This document shows, piece by piece, positions 35,033 through 44,086 of a DNA stretch of 64,000 nucleotides (position 1 is its first letter; every line of letters begins with the position of its first letter). The stretch lies in contig NZ_JIBC01000004.1 of NCBI RefSeq assembly GCF_000620505.1, forward strand, positions 186,001 to 250,000. Reading direction: 5' to 3'. The notes below the pieces were generated by a model. That model saw only the letters and a program-made list of their open reading frames with translations, made no database searches and was not told the origin of the DNA. The translations under genes were made by a program, and so were the position numbers. Source of the DNA: Sulfitobacter sp. 20_GPM-1509m. GTDB taxonomy: Bacteria > Pseudomonadota > Alphaproteobacteria > Rhodobacterales > Rhodobacteraceae.

Positions 35033-35093
35033 ATTTCGAGATCCATCGAAATAAAGATTGGCAGGGTGAAAACATTTCTATAATTCTAGAAAT
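35033..35093 (+). promoter_or_regulatory. twin operator dyads and promoter of arsR-permease
   Basis: Two perfect dyads share one design: ATTTCGA-N6-TCGAAAT (35033-35052) and ATTTCTA-N6-TAGAAAT (35074-35093), with centres 41 bp apart. A consensus -10 TATAAT (35079-35084) lies in the second dyad; TTGGCA (35058-35063) is a possible -35 at 15 bp. The second dyad directly abuts the arsR ATG. Binding by the ArsR product would block the promoter. The transcript would be almost leaderless. Confidence 0.7.
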
Positions 35094-35453
35094 ATGAAAA
35101 TAGAATCACACATCCCCGCCCTCACCGATGATCTGGACCTGACGCTGGCCGCCAGCAGCTTTGCCGCGCTGGGGTCCGAGCAACGCCTGAGCGTGCTGCG
35201 CACGCTGGTGCGGGCCGGGCCCGAGGGGTTGAGCATCGGCACATTGGGCGAGCGCACGGGCGTGACCGGCAGCACGCTGACCCATCACGTCAAGGTATTG
35301 GCGCAGGCCGGTCTGGTGACGCAGGCGCGTCAGGGCCGGTCGATCATCTGCGCTGCCGTTGCCTATGACACCGTGCGGCAGCTGTCGGAATTTCTGCTGA
35401 ATGAATGTTGCGCGGATTGTGCAACCCTGACCAAGGACCACGACCATGGCTGA
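35094..35453 (+). CDS. ArsR/SmtB-family metalloregulator
   Basis: A 119-residue winged-HTH protein (FAALGSEQRLSVLRTLVRAG, then GSTLTHHVKVLAQAGLV recognition helix). A C-terminal cysteine cluster (NECCADC) and His-Asp tail (KDHDHG) are candidate metal or metalloid ligands. ArsR-type repressors release DNA on metal binding. It overlaps the permease gene by 8 bp, so it very likely controls it. Two dyads in front are its probable operators. The inducer (As, Cu, Zn or other) is not readable. Confidence 0.9.
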   Translation: MKIESHIPALTDDLDLTLAASSFAALGSEQRLSVLRTLVRAGPEGLSIGTLGERTGVTGSTLTHHVKVLAQAGLVTQARQGRSIICAAVAYDTVRQLSEFLLNECCADCATLTKDHDHG

Positions 35454-36489
35454 TCTGACCCAAACCACCGCTGCTCCGCATCCGGCGCGCCGTTGGCTGC
35501 AAAACTTCCGCGGCGCATGGGGGGCTACCCTGCTGCTGCTGGCTCTGGTGGCGCTTGTGGATTGGCCGCAATTCGGCCCGACCGTGATCTTTGCAGCCCA
35601 AGCCTTGCTGGGCACAGCGCCGTTCATCCTGTTTGCCGTGCTGGCGGTGGCCTATCTGAAGGCCAGCGGGGCCGAAACCCTGCTGGCCAAGGCCTTTGAA
35701 GGCAACACCGCGCGGATGATCGTGATGGCGGCGCTGCTGGGCGGGCTGTCGCCGTTTTGCAGCTGTCAGGTGATCCCGTTCATCGCGGCGTTGCTGGCCG
35801 TGGGGGCACCGCTGGCTGCGGTGATGGCGTTCTGGCTGGCCTCACCCTTGATGGACCCTGCGATGTTTGCCATCACATCAGGCACGCTGGGCTTTGAATT
35901 CGCGATGGCCAAAACGCTGGCGGCGGTCGGCCTGGGATTGATGGGCGGCTTTGGCACATGGATGCTGGCACGCTCGCCGATCTTTGCCGAGCCGCTGCGC
36001 GAACGGCCTGCGGTGGGTGGCTGCTGTGGCGTGAAAAAACCGTTCTCTGGCGCGCCGGTGTGGAAGTTCTGGACCGAAGACGCGCGGCGCGACACGTTCC
36101 GCGAGGCGGCGCTGGAGAACGGGCTGTTCTTGCTGAAATGGCTGACGCTGGCCTATGTGATCGAGGCGCTGATGCTGCACTATGTCCCTGCGGAATGGAT
36201 CGCGGGTCTGTTGGGTGGCACCGGACTGACGCCGATCCTGCTGGGTGCGCTGGTGGGTGCGCCGGCCTATCTGAATGGCTATGCCGCCGTGCCACTGGTG
36301 GATGCGCTGCTGGCGCAGGGCATGACGCAAGGGGCCGCGATGTCGTTCGTGATTGCGGGCGGGGTCAGCTGCATTCCTGCGGCGATTGCGGTCTGGGCAC
36401 TGGTCAAACCACGGGTCTTTGCGGCCTATCTGGGCTTTGCTGTCACAGGCGCGATGCTGGCCGGGGTGATCTGGCAGGCCGTGGCCTAA
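35446..36489 (+). CDS. permease, DUF318/SO_0444 (ArsP-like) family
   Basis: A 347-residue polytopic membrane protein with about eight helices. The family motif FCSCQVIPF appears in the first half, and the second half repeats its topology (GAPAYLNGYAAVPLVDALL, GGVSCIPAA). A cysteine pair GCCGVKKP lies in the central loop. Members export metal or metalloid species (methylarsenite for ArsP; SO_0444 is linked to Cu/Zn). Control by the overlapping ArsR gene supports a metal(loid) efflux role. Confidence 0.85.
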   Translation: MADLTQTTAAPHPARRWLQNFRGAWGATLLLLALVALVDWPQFGPTVIFAAQALLGTAPFILFAVLAVAYLKASGAETLLAKAFEGNTARMIVMAALLGGLSPFCSCQVIPFIAALLAVGAPLAAVMAFWLASPLMDPAMFAITSGTLGFEFAMAKTLAAVGLGLMGGFGTWMLARSPIFAEPLRERPAVGGCCGVKKPFSGAPVWKFWTEDARRDTFREAALENGLFLLKWLTLAYVIEALMLHYVPAEWIAGLLGGTGLTPILLGALVGAPAYLNGYAAVPLVDALLAQGMTQGAAMSFVIAGGVSCIPAAIAVWALVKPRVFAAYLGFAVTGAMLAGVIWQAVA

Positions 36490-36555
36490 TTCCATCCCGC
36501 CTATGTGCGCATCTGGCGCATACCGCAGGCCAAACACGATCGGGTAGGTTGATGC

Positions 36556-37041
36556 ATGATCAGCCTACCCGACAGCAACATCCGCATTCTTGAGCCGGTC
36601 TCTGACCTAAGTTATTTCGACACGCAAAGCGTCGAGGTGGCGCGCGAAATCAGCCCCCTTGAGGCGTGGAACATCATCATGACAGAGCCACAGCCGCTGT
36701 TGCGGTTTGCCTTTCAGGTGCGCGACACGGTTTCGTCATGGTTCGGCGTCAAAAAGATTGGCGGCTTCAGCGGCCGACAGACCCAACAGGTGGTCGCAGG
36801 CGACAAGCTGGATTTCTTCCTTGTGGAATATGTCGATGAGCACACCCTGGTGCTGACAGAACGCGACCGCCATCTTCATGTCATGACCTGCATCTCCACC
36901 GAGGGACACAGCGTCGCCGTGACCTCGTCGGTGCGGGTGCATAACCTGTTCGGAACGCTTTACATGATCCCTGTGGGCATCGCCCACAAATGGATCGTGC
37001 GCGGAATGTTGAAACATCTGCGACAGACCCTTGCAGCCTAA
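36556..37041 (+). CDS. DUF2867-family protein
   Basis: A 161-residue protein with DUF2867-type features: an N-terminal S.L....Y.D....., a central SWFGVKKIGGFSGRQ block and the C-terminal FGTLYMIPVGIAHKWIVRGML. No signal peptide or catalytic motif. DUF2867 domains occur alone or fused to NAD(P)-binding epimerases and have no known biochemical role. It stands alone between the metal permease and nhaA. Confidence 0.75.
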   Translation: MISLPDSNIRILEPVSDLSYFDTQSVEVAREISPLEAWNIIMTEPQPLLRFAFQVRDTVSSWFGVKKIGGFSGRQTQQVVAGDKLDFFLVEYVDEHTLVLTERDRHLHVMTCISTEGHSVAVTSSVRVHNLFGTLYMIPVGIAHKWIVRGMLKHLRQTLAA

Positions 37042-37110
37042 ATCCAAAGCGCCACCGCGCAGGGTGGATCGAGCCCGCCCCCTGATCAACGCCCTCGCAT
37101 TGCCCACAAA

Positions 37111-37139
37111 TTTACAATCGGTTAAGGCATTGCGATAAA
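37111..37139 (+). promoter_or_regulatory. possible nhaA promoter
   Basis: TTTACA (37111-37116), 17 bases, GATAAA (37134-37139), then GGAGG and the nhaA ATG at 37158. The predicted 5' leader is only about 12 bases. Confidence 0.4.
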
Positions 37140-37157
37140 CTTGGTGGTGGAGGTCTC

Positions 37158-38423
37158 ATGTACCGCGTCTGGAGTTTTCTGACCAACTATTCACTGTTGT
37201 TGATTTTCGGCGCGCTCATCGCGCTGGTTTGGGCCAACATCGACGCGGACAGCTATCACCACTTTATCCACCTCGAACTGTGGGACCACGCGCCCATCGG
37301 CCACCTGCACCCTGCAGCGGACGGCCACGAAGCCTATCGCACCCTGACCCTGCACTATCTTGTGAACGATCTGCTGATGGCGCTGTTCTTTGCCATCGCG
37401 GCCAAGGAAGTGTGGGAAGCGGTGATCCTGCGAAACGGATCGCTGCGCGGGAAAAAGGCGGCAACGCCCCTGATTGCAACACTGGGCGGGATGCTGGGGC
37501 CGGTCACCGTGTATCTGGGTCTGGCAACGATCATCGGATCGACCACCTTTGACGCGGTGGCCAACGGCTGGGCCATTCCCACCGCCACCGACATCGCGTT
37601 CAGCTACCTGGTCGGGCGCATCGTCTTTGGGGCAGGCCACCCTGCGGTGCGCTTTTTGCTGCTGCTGGCCATTGCCGACGATGCGGCAGGGCTGATCATT
37701 CTGGCTGTGTTCTATCCCAGCGGCGAGCTGGCCCCCGAATGGCTGCTGCTGTCGCTGGCAGCTGCGCTTGGGGTGTTCTTGCTGTTCAACTGGCTGCCCC
37801 GCAAGATGGATCGCGGCAATCAGGACCGCCCGGTGTCGACGTGGGTGCGCACCAAGCTGACCTTTATCCCCTATCTGCTGGCGGGCTGCGCAAGCTGGTA
37901 CGGGTTTATGGCCGCAGGCCTGCACCCCGCGCTTGGTCTGCTGCCCATCGTGCCGACCATCCCACATGCTGACCGCGCCTTCGGGCTGTTCTCCGAGGCC
38001 GAGCAGTATCTGAGCGACCTGCTCAACCAGATGGAACATGCGCTGAAACATCCCGTCGAGATCATCCTGTTCTTCTTCGGCCTGCTGAACGCGGGCGTCG
38101 AGTTCGGCTCGATCGGCGAGGCCACCTGGCTGGTGCTGTTCGGCCTGATCCTGGGCAAACCTGCGGGGATCTTCCTGTTCGGTTGGATCGCCGCGCGGCC
38201 GCTGGGTCTGGGCATTCCCGAAGGGATGCGCATCATTGACCTGCTGGTGGTCGGCTGTGTCGCAGCCATCGGCTTTACCGTATCGCTGTTCATTGCCGCC
38301 GTGGCTTTTGACGCAGGCCCCGTGCAGGACGCTGCCAAAATGGGAGCGCTGTTCAGCTTTGCCGCCGCGATCATCAGCATCATGGCAGGCAAACTGCTGC
38401 GGGTTCAGAAACAAGCGATGTAA
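37158..38423 (+). CDS. nhaA: Na+/H+ antiporter NhaA
   Basis: A 421-residue inner-membrane protein. NhaA motifs are visible: IPTATDIAFSYLVG, and LLAIADDAAGLIILAVFYP, where the two adjacent aspartates equal the Na+/H+-binding pair (D163/D164 of E. coli). The extended loop after the first helix (HFIHLELWDHAPIGHLH) is typical of alphaproteobacterial NhaA. It exchanges Na+ for H+ in pH and salt homeostasis, as expected for a marine bacterium. Confidence 0.95.
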   Translation: MYRVWSFLTNYSLLLIFGALIALVWANIDADSYHHFIHLELWDHAPIGHLHPAADGHEAYRTLTLHYLVNDLLMALFFAIAAKEVWEAVILRNGSLRGKKAATPLIATLGGMLGPVTVYLGLATIIGSTTFDAVANGWAIPTATDIAFSYLVGRIVFGAGHPAVRFLLLLAIADDAAGLIILAVFYPSGELAPEWLLLSLAAALGVFLLFNWLPRKMDRGNQDRPVSTWVRTKLTFIPYLLAGCASWYGFMAAGLHPALGLLPIVPTIPHADRAFGLFSEAEQYLSDLLNQMEHALKHPVEIILFFFGLLNAGVEFGSIGEATWLVLFGLILGKPAGIFLFGWIAARPLGLGIPEGMRIIDLLVVGCVAAIGFTVSLFIAAVAFDAGPVQDAAKMGALFSFAAAIISIMAGKLLRVQKQAM

Positions 38424-38634
38424 GTTCACTCCCTTCGCAGGCGTCGCAAGGTCGCCCCTGATCGGGTTGCAGGCGAAGGGACAATCCACTCTTGAAGTAT
38501 ACTTTTGTTATGCTTCACGACATAATGTGGCCAAAATCTGTGGTTAAACCGTCCTCAACCCTCTGCTAATGGGGGATGGGCGTGACCAAATAAGGGGACG
38601 TTCTCCAGCCGGAGCCACGTGACCGGAGCAGGCG

Positions 38635-39294
38635 ATGCTAGAGTTTGAAAATGTCAGCAAGTCCTTCTGGACGGGCAGTCATCGCAAGGTGATCCTGGAC
38701 CGTGTGTCGTTTCGCGTCGACCTGGGCAACTCGCTGGGCATTCTCGCGCCGAACGGCACGGGCAAGACAACGCTGATCAATATGATGGCCGGGCTGGAAA
38801 AACCCGACGAAGGTGAAATCCGGCGCGGCTGCAACATCTCGTTTCCGCTGGGTTTCATGGGCGGTGTCGTGCCAAAGGTGTCGGCAATGGAAAACGCGCG
38901 CTATATCGCGCGGCTGTACGGGCTGGACCCGGATTATGTCGAAAGCTTCTGCCGCTGGCTGTGCAACCTGGGTGAATATTTCGACCAGCCGCTGGGCACA
39001 TATTCATCCGGTATGCGGGGACGGTTTTCATTTGCACTGATGCTGGCACTGGACTTTGATATCTATCTGATCGACGAAGGTATGCCGGGGTCCACCGATG
39101 TCGAGTTCAACCGGAAGGCGGGCCAGATACTGGAAGAACGGCTGCGCACCACGACGATCATTATCGTGTCCCACCAGGCACAGACGCTAGAGAAATTCGC
39201 CCGTTCCGCCGCCGTGCTGCTGGATGGACAATTGCATATGTTCGATACGCTGGAAGAGGCGAAAAGGCTTTATGACTACCAAACCAAAGGCTAG
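38635..39294 (+). CDS. kpsT: polysaccharide-export ABC transporter ATP-binding protein (KpsT-like)
   Basis: A 219-residue ATPase. Walker A is APNGTGKTT, the signature motif is YSSGMRGR, the Walker B is DIYLIDEG, and the H-loop is VSHQ. The short length and LGFMGGVVPKVSAMENARYIARLYG region match KpsT/Wzt-type capsule exporters. It shares a 23-bp overlap with the next gene. The membrane partner KpsM is not adjacent and must be encoded elsewhere. Confidence 0.88.
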   Translation: MLEFENVSKSFWTGSHRKVILDRVSFRVDLGNSLGILAPNGTGKTTLINMMAGLEKPDEGEIRRGCNISFPLGFMGGVVPKVSAMENARYIARLYGLDPDYVESFCRWLCNLGEYFDQPLGTYSSGMRGRFSFALMLALDFDIYLIDEGMPGSTDVEFNRKAGQILEERLRTTTIIIVSHQAQTLEKFARSAAVLLDGQLHMFDTLEEAKRLYDYQTKG

Positions 39295-41086
39295 AAAGTT
39301 CCGCATCAAGCGGACAGCGCCGCAGTTGAGTGGCGCATCCGAAAGCGCCACGCCGACGGCCTCAGCGCCGCTGCGCCCTGTAGGCGATCCCTCGGCTGCC
39401 GCCACTCCGCGCCCGACGGTTGCTGCGTCTTCTCCAACGCCCCGCCCTTCTGCCCCGACAGAGCGCCCGGCGCCTGCACAACAGTCAGCCCCGCCGCAAC
39501 AGCCGCGTCCGCAGCCACCACAAGAGCCGCAGGCCGCTGCGCGCCCGGAACAGCCGCAGCCGGAACAGCCGCAACCGCGTCAGGGCGAAGTGTCTTCAGC
39601 CAATGAGGTTGCAGGCGAAAACGACATGGACGCGATCCGCCACGAAGGCCTGACAGGCCGCCAGCTGCGCATGGCGCGGCGCGTGGCGCAAAAGCATGGA
39701 CTTGCGCCCACCTCGGATTTTGACGCGGTGCGCCTGCTGCGCGCCGAAGGCATTGACCCGTTCCAGCGGTCGAACATGCTGGATCTTGTGGTGCCCAGCG
39801 ACGGCGGCCGCCAACCGGGCGAGCCGGACGGCTTTGAAAACCTGCCCGCGCGCACTGACCAGAACCGCAACCAGTTGCCGCAAACCGTGCCTGCGGGCCG
39901 CATGAACCTGCCCTCGACCGAGCTGAGCCCGACGGAAAAGCGGGTGCGCGAAATCTCGCAGATCCAGCGTGATATCGGCAAACGTCGCCGCAAGAAGCTG
40001 GGCCTTTTGCTGGTGCGGCTGGCGTTCTTTGTCGCGCTGCCGACCTTTCTGGCGGGCTGGTATTTCTACCAGATCGCCACGCCGATGTATGCGACCAAGG
40101 CCGACTTTCTGATCATCCAGAATGAAGGCAGCGGCGGTGCCGGCCCCTTGGGTGGGCTGTTGCCAACCCAGTTTGCCACCAACTCGGACGCCATCGCGAC
40201 GCAGGGCTACCTGCAATCCAAGGACGCGATGCTGCGGCTGGATGACGACCTGGGCTTCAAGGCGCATTTCACCCAGGACTGGATCGACCCGATCCAGCGT
40301 CTGAACGCCGACCCGACCAATGAAGAAGCCTATAAGATCTACAAGAAAAACGTGAAAATCGGCTATGATCCGACCGAGGGTATGATCCGTCTGGAAGTGG
40401 TCGCCGCCGAGCCGGAAGTGTCGGCGGAATTCGCGCGACGGCTGATCAGCTATGCCGAACAGCGGGTCAACAACCTGAGCCAGCAAAAACGCGAAGACCA
40501 GATGAAAGACGCCCGCGAGGGTTTCGAGAAAGCCGAAGCCGAACGGCGCGCCGCACAGGAGGCGCTGGTCAAGTTGCAAGTGGAAAGCAGCACGCTGGAC
40601 CCGCAGGCGGTGATTGCGGCCTTGCGCACGCAGATCACCAACTATGAAACCCTGCTGCTGGAAAAAGAGCTGGAACTGGCCGCGCTCGAAGACAACGCGC
40701 GCCCCAACCAGGCCAGGCTGGACGGCGTCAAGGGCGACATCCGCCGCCTGAAAGACCAGCTGGCAAAGCTGAACCAACGCATGAACGACGCCTCAGAGGG
40801 TGAAAACTCGCTGGCACAGATGGCAGTCAACCTGCAACTGGCGCAGGCCGACCTTGCCAGCCGCGACATGATGCTGCAATCGGCCCTGCAACAGATGGAA
40901 CAAAGCCGCGTCGAAGCCTCGCGGCAGGTGCGCTATCTGACCGTGGCCGTGCAACCGGTGGCAAGCCAGGAACCGACCTATCCGCGCAAGTTCGAGAACA
41001 CGGTCTTGGCATTCCTGATTTTCGCAGGCATCTACCTGATGATCTCTCTCACCGCGTCCATTCTTCGGGAACAGGTAACATCATGA
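39272..41086 (+). CDS. kpsE: capsule polysaccharide export inner-membrane protein (KpsE/Wzz-like)
   Basis: A 604-residue protein. Residues 1-110 form a long Pro/Gln/Ala-rich low-complexity tail with repeated Q-P pairs, probably cytoplasmic. A helix at about 243-266 (LGLLLVRLAFFVALPTFLAGW) leads to a periplasmic part containing a coiled coil (about 400-560), and a second helix at about 578-598 returns to the membrane. This is the PCP-3 (KpsE) layout that bridges inner and outer membranes during export. The N-terminal extension is longer than in E. coli KpsE (about 380 aa). Confidence 0.85.
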   Translation: MTTKPKARKFRIKRTAPQLSGASESATPTASAPLRPVGDPSAAATPRPTVAASSPTPRPSAPTERPAPAQQSAPPQQPRPQPPQEPQAAARPEQPQPEQPQPRQGEVSSANEVAGENDMDAIRHEGLTGRQLRMARRVAQKHGLAPTSDFDAVRLLRAEGIDPFQRSNMLDLVVPSDGGRQPGEPDGFENLPARTDQNRNQLPQTVPAGRMNLPSTELSPTEKRVREISQIQRDIGKRRRKKLGLLLVRLAFFVALPTFLAGWYFYQIATPMYATKADFLIIQNEGSGGAGPLGGLLPTQFATNSDAIATQGYLQSKDAMLRLDDDLGFKAHFTQDWIDPIQRLNADPTNEEAYKIYKKNVKIGYDPTEGMIRLEVVAAEPEVSAEFARRLISYAEQRVNNLSQQKREDQMKDAREGFEKAEAERRAAQEALVKLQVESSTLDPQAVIAALRTQITNYETLLLEKELELAALEDNARPNQARLDGVKGDIRRLKDQLAKLNQRMNDASEGENSLAQMAVNLQLAQADLASRDMMLQSALQQMEQSRVEASRQVRYLTVAVQPVASQEPTYPRKFENTVLAFLIFAGIYLMISLTASILREQVTS

Positions 41087-41916
41087 CCCATGTAAACGTC
41101 GCTGATCTGACCATCGGCAATGATCGTCCGCTGACCCTGATCGCTGGCCCCTGCCAGTTGGAAAGCGTTGACCACGCGCAGATGATCGCAGGCAAGATGA
41201 AAGAGGCCTGCGACGCCGTCGGTGCGCAGTATGTGTTCAAGGCGTCCTACGACAAGGCCAACCGCACCTCGCTGTCCGGCGTGCGCGGCATGGGCATCGA
41301 CGCTGGCCTGAAGGCGCTGCAATCGGTGGGCAAGGCCATCGGCGTGCCGGTGCTGACCGATGTGCATTCCGAAAGCCAGTGCGCGATTGCCGCCGAAGTG
41401 GCCGACATCCTGCAAATCCCCGCCTTCCTGTGCCGCCAGACCGACATGCTGCTGGCCGCAGGCAACACCGGTGCGGCGATCAACGTCAAGAAGGGCCAGT
41501 TTCTGGCACCCTGGGAAATGCCCAACATCGTGACCAAAATCGAAAGCACCGGCAACAAACGCATCCTGCTGACCGAACGCGGCACGACCTTCGGCTACAA
41601 TGCCCTTGTGGCTGACATGCGCAGCCTGCCGCAGATGGCACAGACGGGTTACCCTGTGGTGATGGATGCGACCCATTCGGTGCAACAACCTGGTGGTCAG
41701 GGCGGATCAAGCGGCGGCCAGCGCGAGTTTGCGCCCGTCATGGCCCGCGCCGCCGTCGCCTTGGGCGTGGCGGCAGTGTTCATCGAAACCCACGATGACC
41801 CCGACAACGCGCCCAGCGATGGGCCGAACATGATTTACCTCGACGACATGCCCAAGCTGATCGACGTCTTGATGCAACTGGACGCGGTGGCCAAGGCCAA
41901 TCCGGTCACGCTGTAA
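41083..41916 (+). CDS. kdsA: 3-deoxy-D-manno-octulosonate-8-phosphate synthase
   Basis: A 277-residue protein with KdsA motifs: IAGPCQLES, FKASYDKANRTS, LTDVHSES, and DATHSVQQPGG. It condenses phosphoenolpyruvate with arabinose 5-phosphate to give KDO-8-P, the precursor of KDO in LPS and of the poly-KDO linker of group 2 capsules. Placement directly behind kpsT-kpsE (ATGA overlap) suggests the KDO here is meant at least partly for capsule linkage. Confidence 0.95.
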   Translation: MTHVNVADLTIGNDRPLTLIAGPCQLESVDHAQMIAGKMKEACDAVGAQYVFKASYDKANRTSLSGVRGMGIDAGLKALQSVGKAIGVPVLTDVHSESQCAIAAEVADILQIPAFLCRQTDMLLAAGNTGAAINVKKGQFLAPWEMPNIVTKIESTGNKRILLTERGTTFGYNALVADMRSLPQMAQTGYPVVMDATHSVQQPGGQGGSSGGQREFAPVMARAAVALGVAAVFIETHDDPDNAPSDGPNMIYLDDMPKLIDVLMQLDAVAKANPVTL

Positions 41917-41921
41917 GCGGC

Positions 41922-42021
41922 TTTCTTTTGGCGGGAAATATCCCCGCCGGAGGCATTAAAATTCTTCTGGAGCACCAGAGGATTTCAAGCCTCCGGCGGG
42001 GATATTTGTGGCCAAAAGAAA
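41922..42021. terminator. 100-bp palindrome between kdsA and asmA (repeat-family copy 4, doubled)
   Basis: The outer arms TTTCTTTTGGC / GCCAAAAGAAA (41922-41932, 42011-42021) and inner arms of 19 perfect bp (41936-41954, 41989-42007; AAATATCCCCGCCGGAGGC and complement) surround a 34-base loop. The arm is the same tail as in the intergenic repeat family, here in head-to-head orientation. It lies between convergent genes, so it should act as a bidirectional terminator or mRNA end protector. Confidence 0.85.
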
Positions 42022-42028
42022 CCTGTGA

Positions 42029-43981
42029 CTACTCGAATATCTTCAGCAGTTCCTTGGCGATCTTTTCCTTCGCTTTGGCCTTGGCCGCATCTTTGACGCT
42101 TTGAGCGTCCCCGGCTTTCACGCCCAGCTTTTCCTCGACCGCCGCTTTCAGCTTGGCTTCGGCGGCGTCTTTCAACTCTTCCTTTTTCGCGCCCAGGTTC
42201 AGGTCGATTGCCGCCTCGATGTCGGGAATGATGCGCAGATCCGACCACGGGCCGGTGATGCGCACGGGGATGGCGATGCCGTTGCCTTCGTTGGCGTTCA
42301 GCGCAATGGGGGTGAACGTGTAATCCATGTCCTGCTGGCCCAGCCCGATCCGCCCCTTGCCACGCGCCTGATAGCTGGCAAGGGTGAACAACAGGTCATC
42401 GTTCTGGAGATTGCCGTTTGCCATGTTGAAGGTCGCCCCAAGACTGTCGAACACGGTTGTGCCACTGCCCGTCGCCCCCGAGCGCATCAGCTTGTCCAGA
42501 TCGATCCCCTGAATGGTGCCTTTGCCGATGGCGATAGCCCCCGACCCTGACAGCGATTTCATGATCGCATCGACCGTATTGCCGGAGCCCAGAAAGTTCA
42601 GTTCGGCATCAGCGCCTCCTGTCAGACGCGTCAACCCCAGCGCATCATTCAGCAGGGGTTGCATCGAGATGCCGTTGGCAAAAAGCTTGCCCCCCACCGA
42701 CAGGCCAGAACGGTTGTTCATGATGAACTGGCCGGTGATCGTGCCCTCGTAGGCATCGACCTCGCGCAGATCGAAGACGGCGCGGGAATTGTCATTGGTC
42801 AACAGAGTGCGGGTGGCACCCAGTTTAAAGCTGCCCAGATCGACCGAACTGGCGCGCAGCGCAATCTCGCCGTTGAACGCGGCAAGGCCCGAGGCGTCAA
42901 TCCGGTCCTTGGGCCAGCCGGTTGCGGCGCTGTCAGAGGCGCTGTCAGAGCTGCCACCGGTGCTGTTCTCGCCCGTGCCGGTCACGCCGGTCAGGTCCAG
43001 CGCGCCCGCGTTCAGTTGCGCGTTCACCTGCGGCGTACCATTCAGACCAATATCTGCCGCGCCCGTCAGCCTGTTCCCGCCAAGGTCGGCAACAAGCTCT
43101 CGCAAGGACAGGCGGCGGTCCTTGGTCAGCGTGATGTCGGAGGTCATGTCGATGCTGCGGCCCAGCCCTTGCGGCAGGTCTACCGCGCCCGCGCCAAGCG
43201 CCTGCATGAATGCGCTTGTGTCCGGCACGTCAAGCGTCAGCTTGCCCGCAACCTCGCCCGCCGTGCTGGCACGTCCGTCTAGCGAAACCGTGCCTTTGCC
43301 TGCGCTCAGTTGCAGCGTTACCGGTTGCACCTGCCCTGCAAGGAACCCGGCGAAAGCGCCGATTGTGGCGTTGACCTTTACCGCCTCGCCTGCGGGGCGG
43401 ACGGTGGCCCGGATGTCGGCAGAGCCTGCACGCTCGGGCCAGTCCAGCGCCAGGTCAACGCCGTCGTATTGCACCAGATCCGCGCCTTCGGCGTCATAGA
43501 TCAGCGTGGCGTCGGTGATGTTCATCTTCTGGATCGAGAACGGGCGCGGTGCGGTGTCGGGCGAGGTTTGCGTTTCGATCGTCGCAGCCCCGGAGGCATC
43601 GGTGAACTGCCAGCTGGCGCGGCCGTCCTTGCGTTGTTCCAGCCGGATCGTGGGGCTGGTGGCGGCGATGTTGGTGATGCGGATCTCGCCCGACAGCAGG
43701 GCCGCGGCATCCACCCCGATGGCGGCGTTTTGCGCGGTCAGCATCGGTCCCTGTTCGGACCATTTGGCGTTGCCGATCTCGATGCTGCCGACGGACGCCC
43801 CCAGCACCGGCCAGATTGACAGCGACACATCGCCCGAAATCGTCACGTCGCGCCCTGTGGCATTGCGGATCTGGTCGGCCGCGATGCGTGCGATCCGGTC
43901 GGCAGGCAGGAAAAACAGCGACACACCGGCCACAACCACGATCAAAACGATCAATCCGATCAGACGCCCGATCCATTTCAT
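42029..43981 (-). CDS. AsmA-family protein
   Basis: A 650-residue protein. An N-terminal membrane anchor (about 6-24, [18 protein letters not shown]) is followed by the AsmA core ([21 protein letters not shown]) and the C-terminal domain with [21 protein letters not shown] and a long basic Ala/Lys/Glu tail. AsmA-type proteins are large bridge-like proteins thought to help lipid transport or outer membrane assembly. It is divergent from rimO. Confidence 0.85.
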   Translation of the reverse strand: MKWIGRLIGLIVLIVVVAGVSLFFLPADRIARIAADQIRNATGRDVTISGDVSLSIWPVLGASVGSIEIGNAKWSEQGPMLTAQNAAIGVDAAALLSGEIRITNIAATSPTIRLEQRKDGRASWQFTDASGAATIETQTSPDTAPRPFSIQKMNITDATLIYDAEGADLVQYDGVDLALDWPERAGSADIRATVRPAGEAVKVNATIGAFAGFLAGQVQPVTLQLSAGKGTVSLDGRASTAGEVAGKLTLDVPDTSAFMQALGAGAVDLPQGLGRSIDMTSDITLTKDRRLSLRELVADLGGNRLTGAADIGLNGTPQVNAQLNAGALDLTGVTGTGENSTGGSSDSASDSAATGWPKDRIDASGLAAFNGEIALRASSVDLGSFKLGATRTLLTNDNSRAVFDLREVDAYEGTITGQFIMNNRSGLSVGGKLFANGISMQPLLNDALGLTRLTGGADAELNFLGSGNTVDAIMKSLSGSGAIAIGKGTIQGIDLDKLMRSGATGSGTTVFDSLGATFNMANGNLQNDDLLFTLASYQARGKGRIGLGQQDMDYTFTPIALNANEGNGIAIPVRITGPWSDLRIIPDIEAAIDLNLGAKKEELKDAAEAKLKAAVEEKLGVKAGDAQSVKDAAKAKAKEKIAKELLKIFE

Positions 43982-44086
43982 GCTAGATATCCTCCGCTAA
44001 ACCACATCCGATTGCTACGCGTCTTGCTGCCCATTCTCAATCAAGAACCCTTTCCGCCGCGCACCGGTTGCACTAAAGGAGCGATC

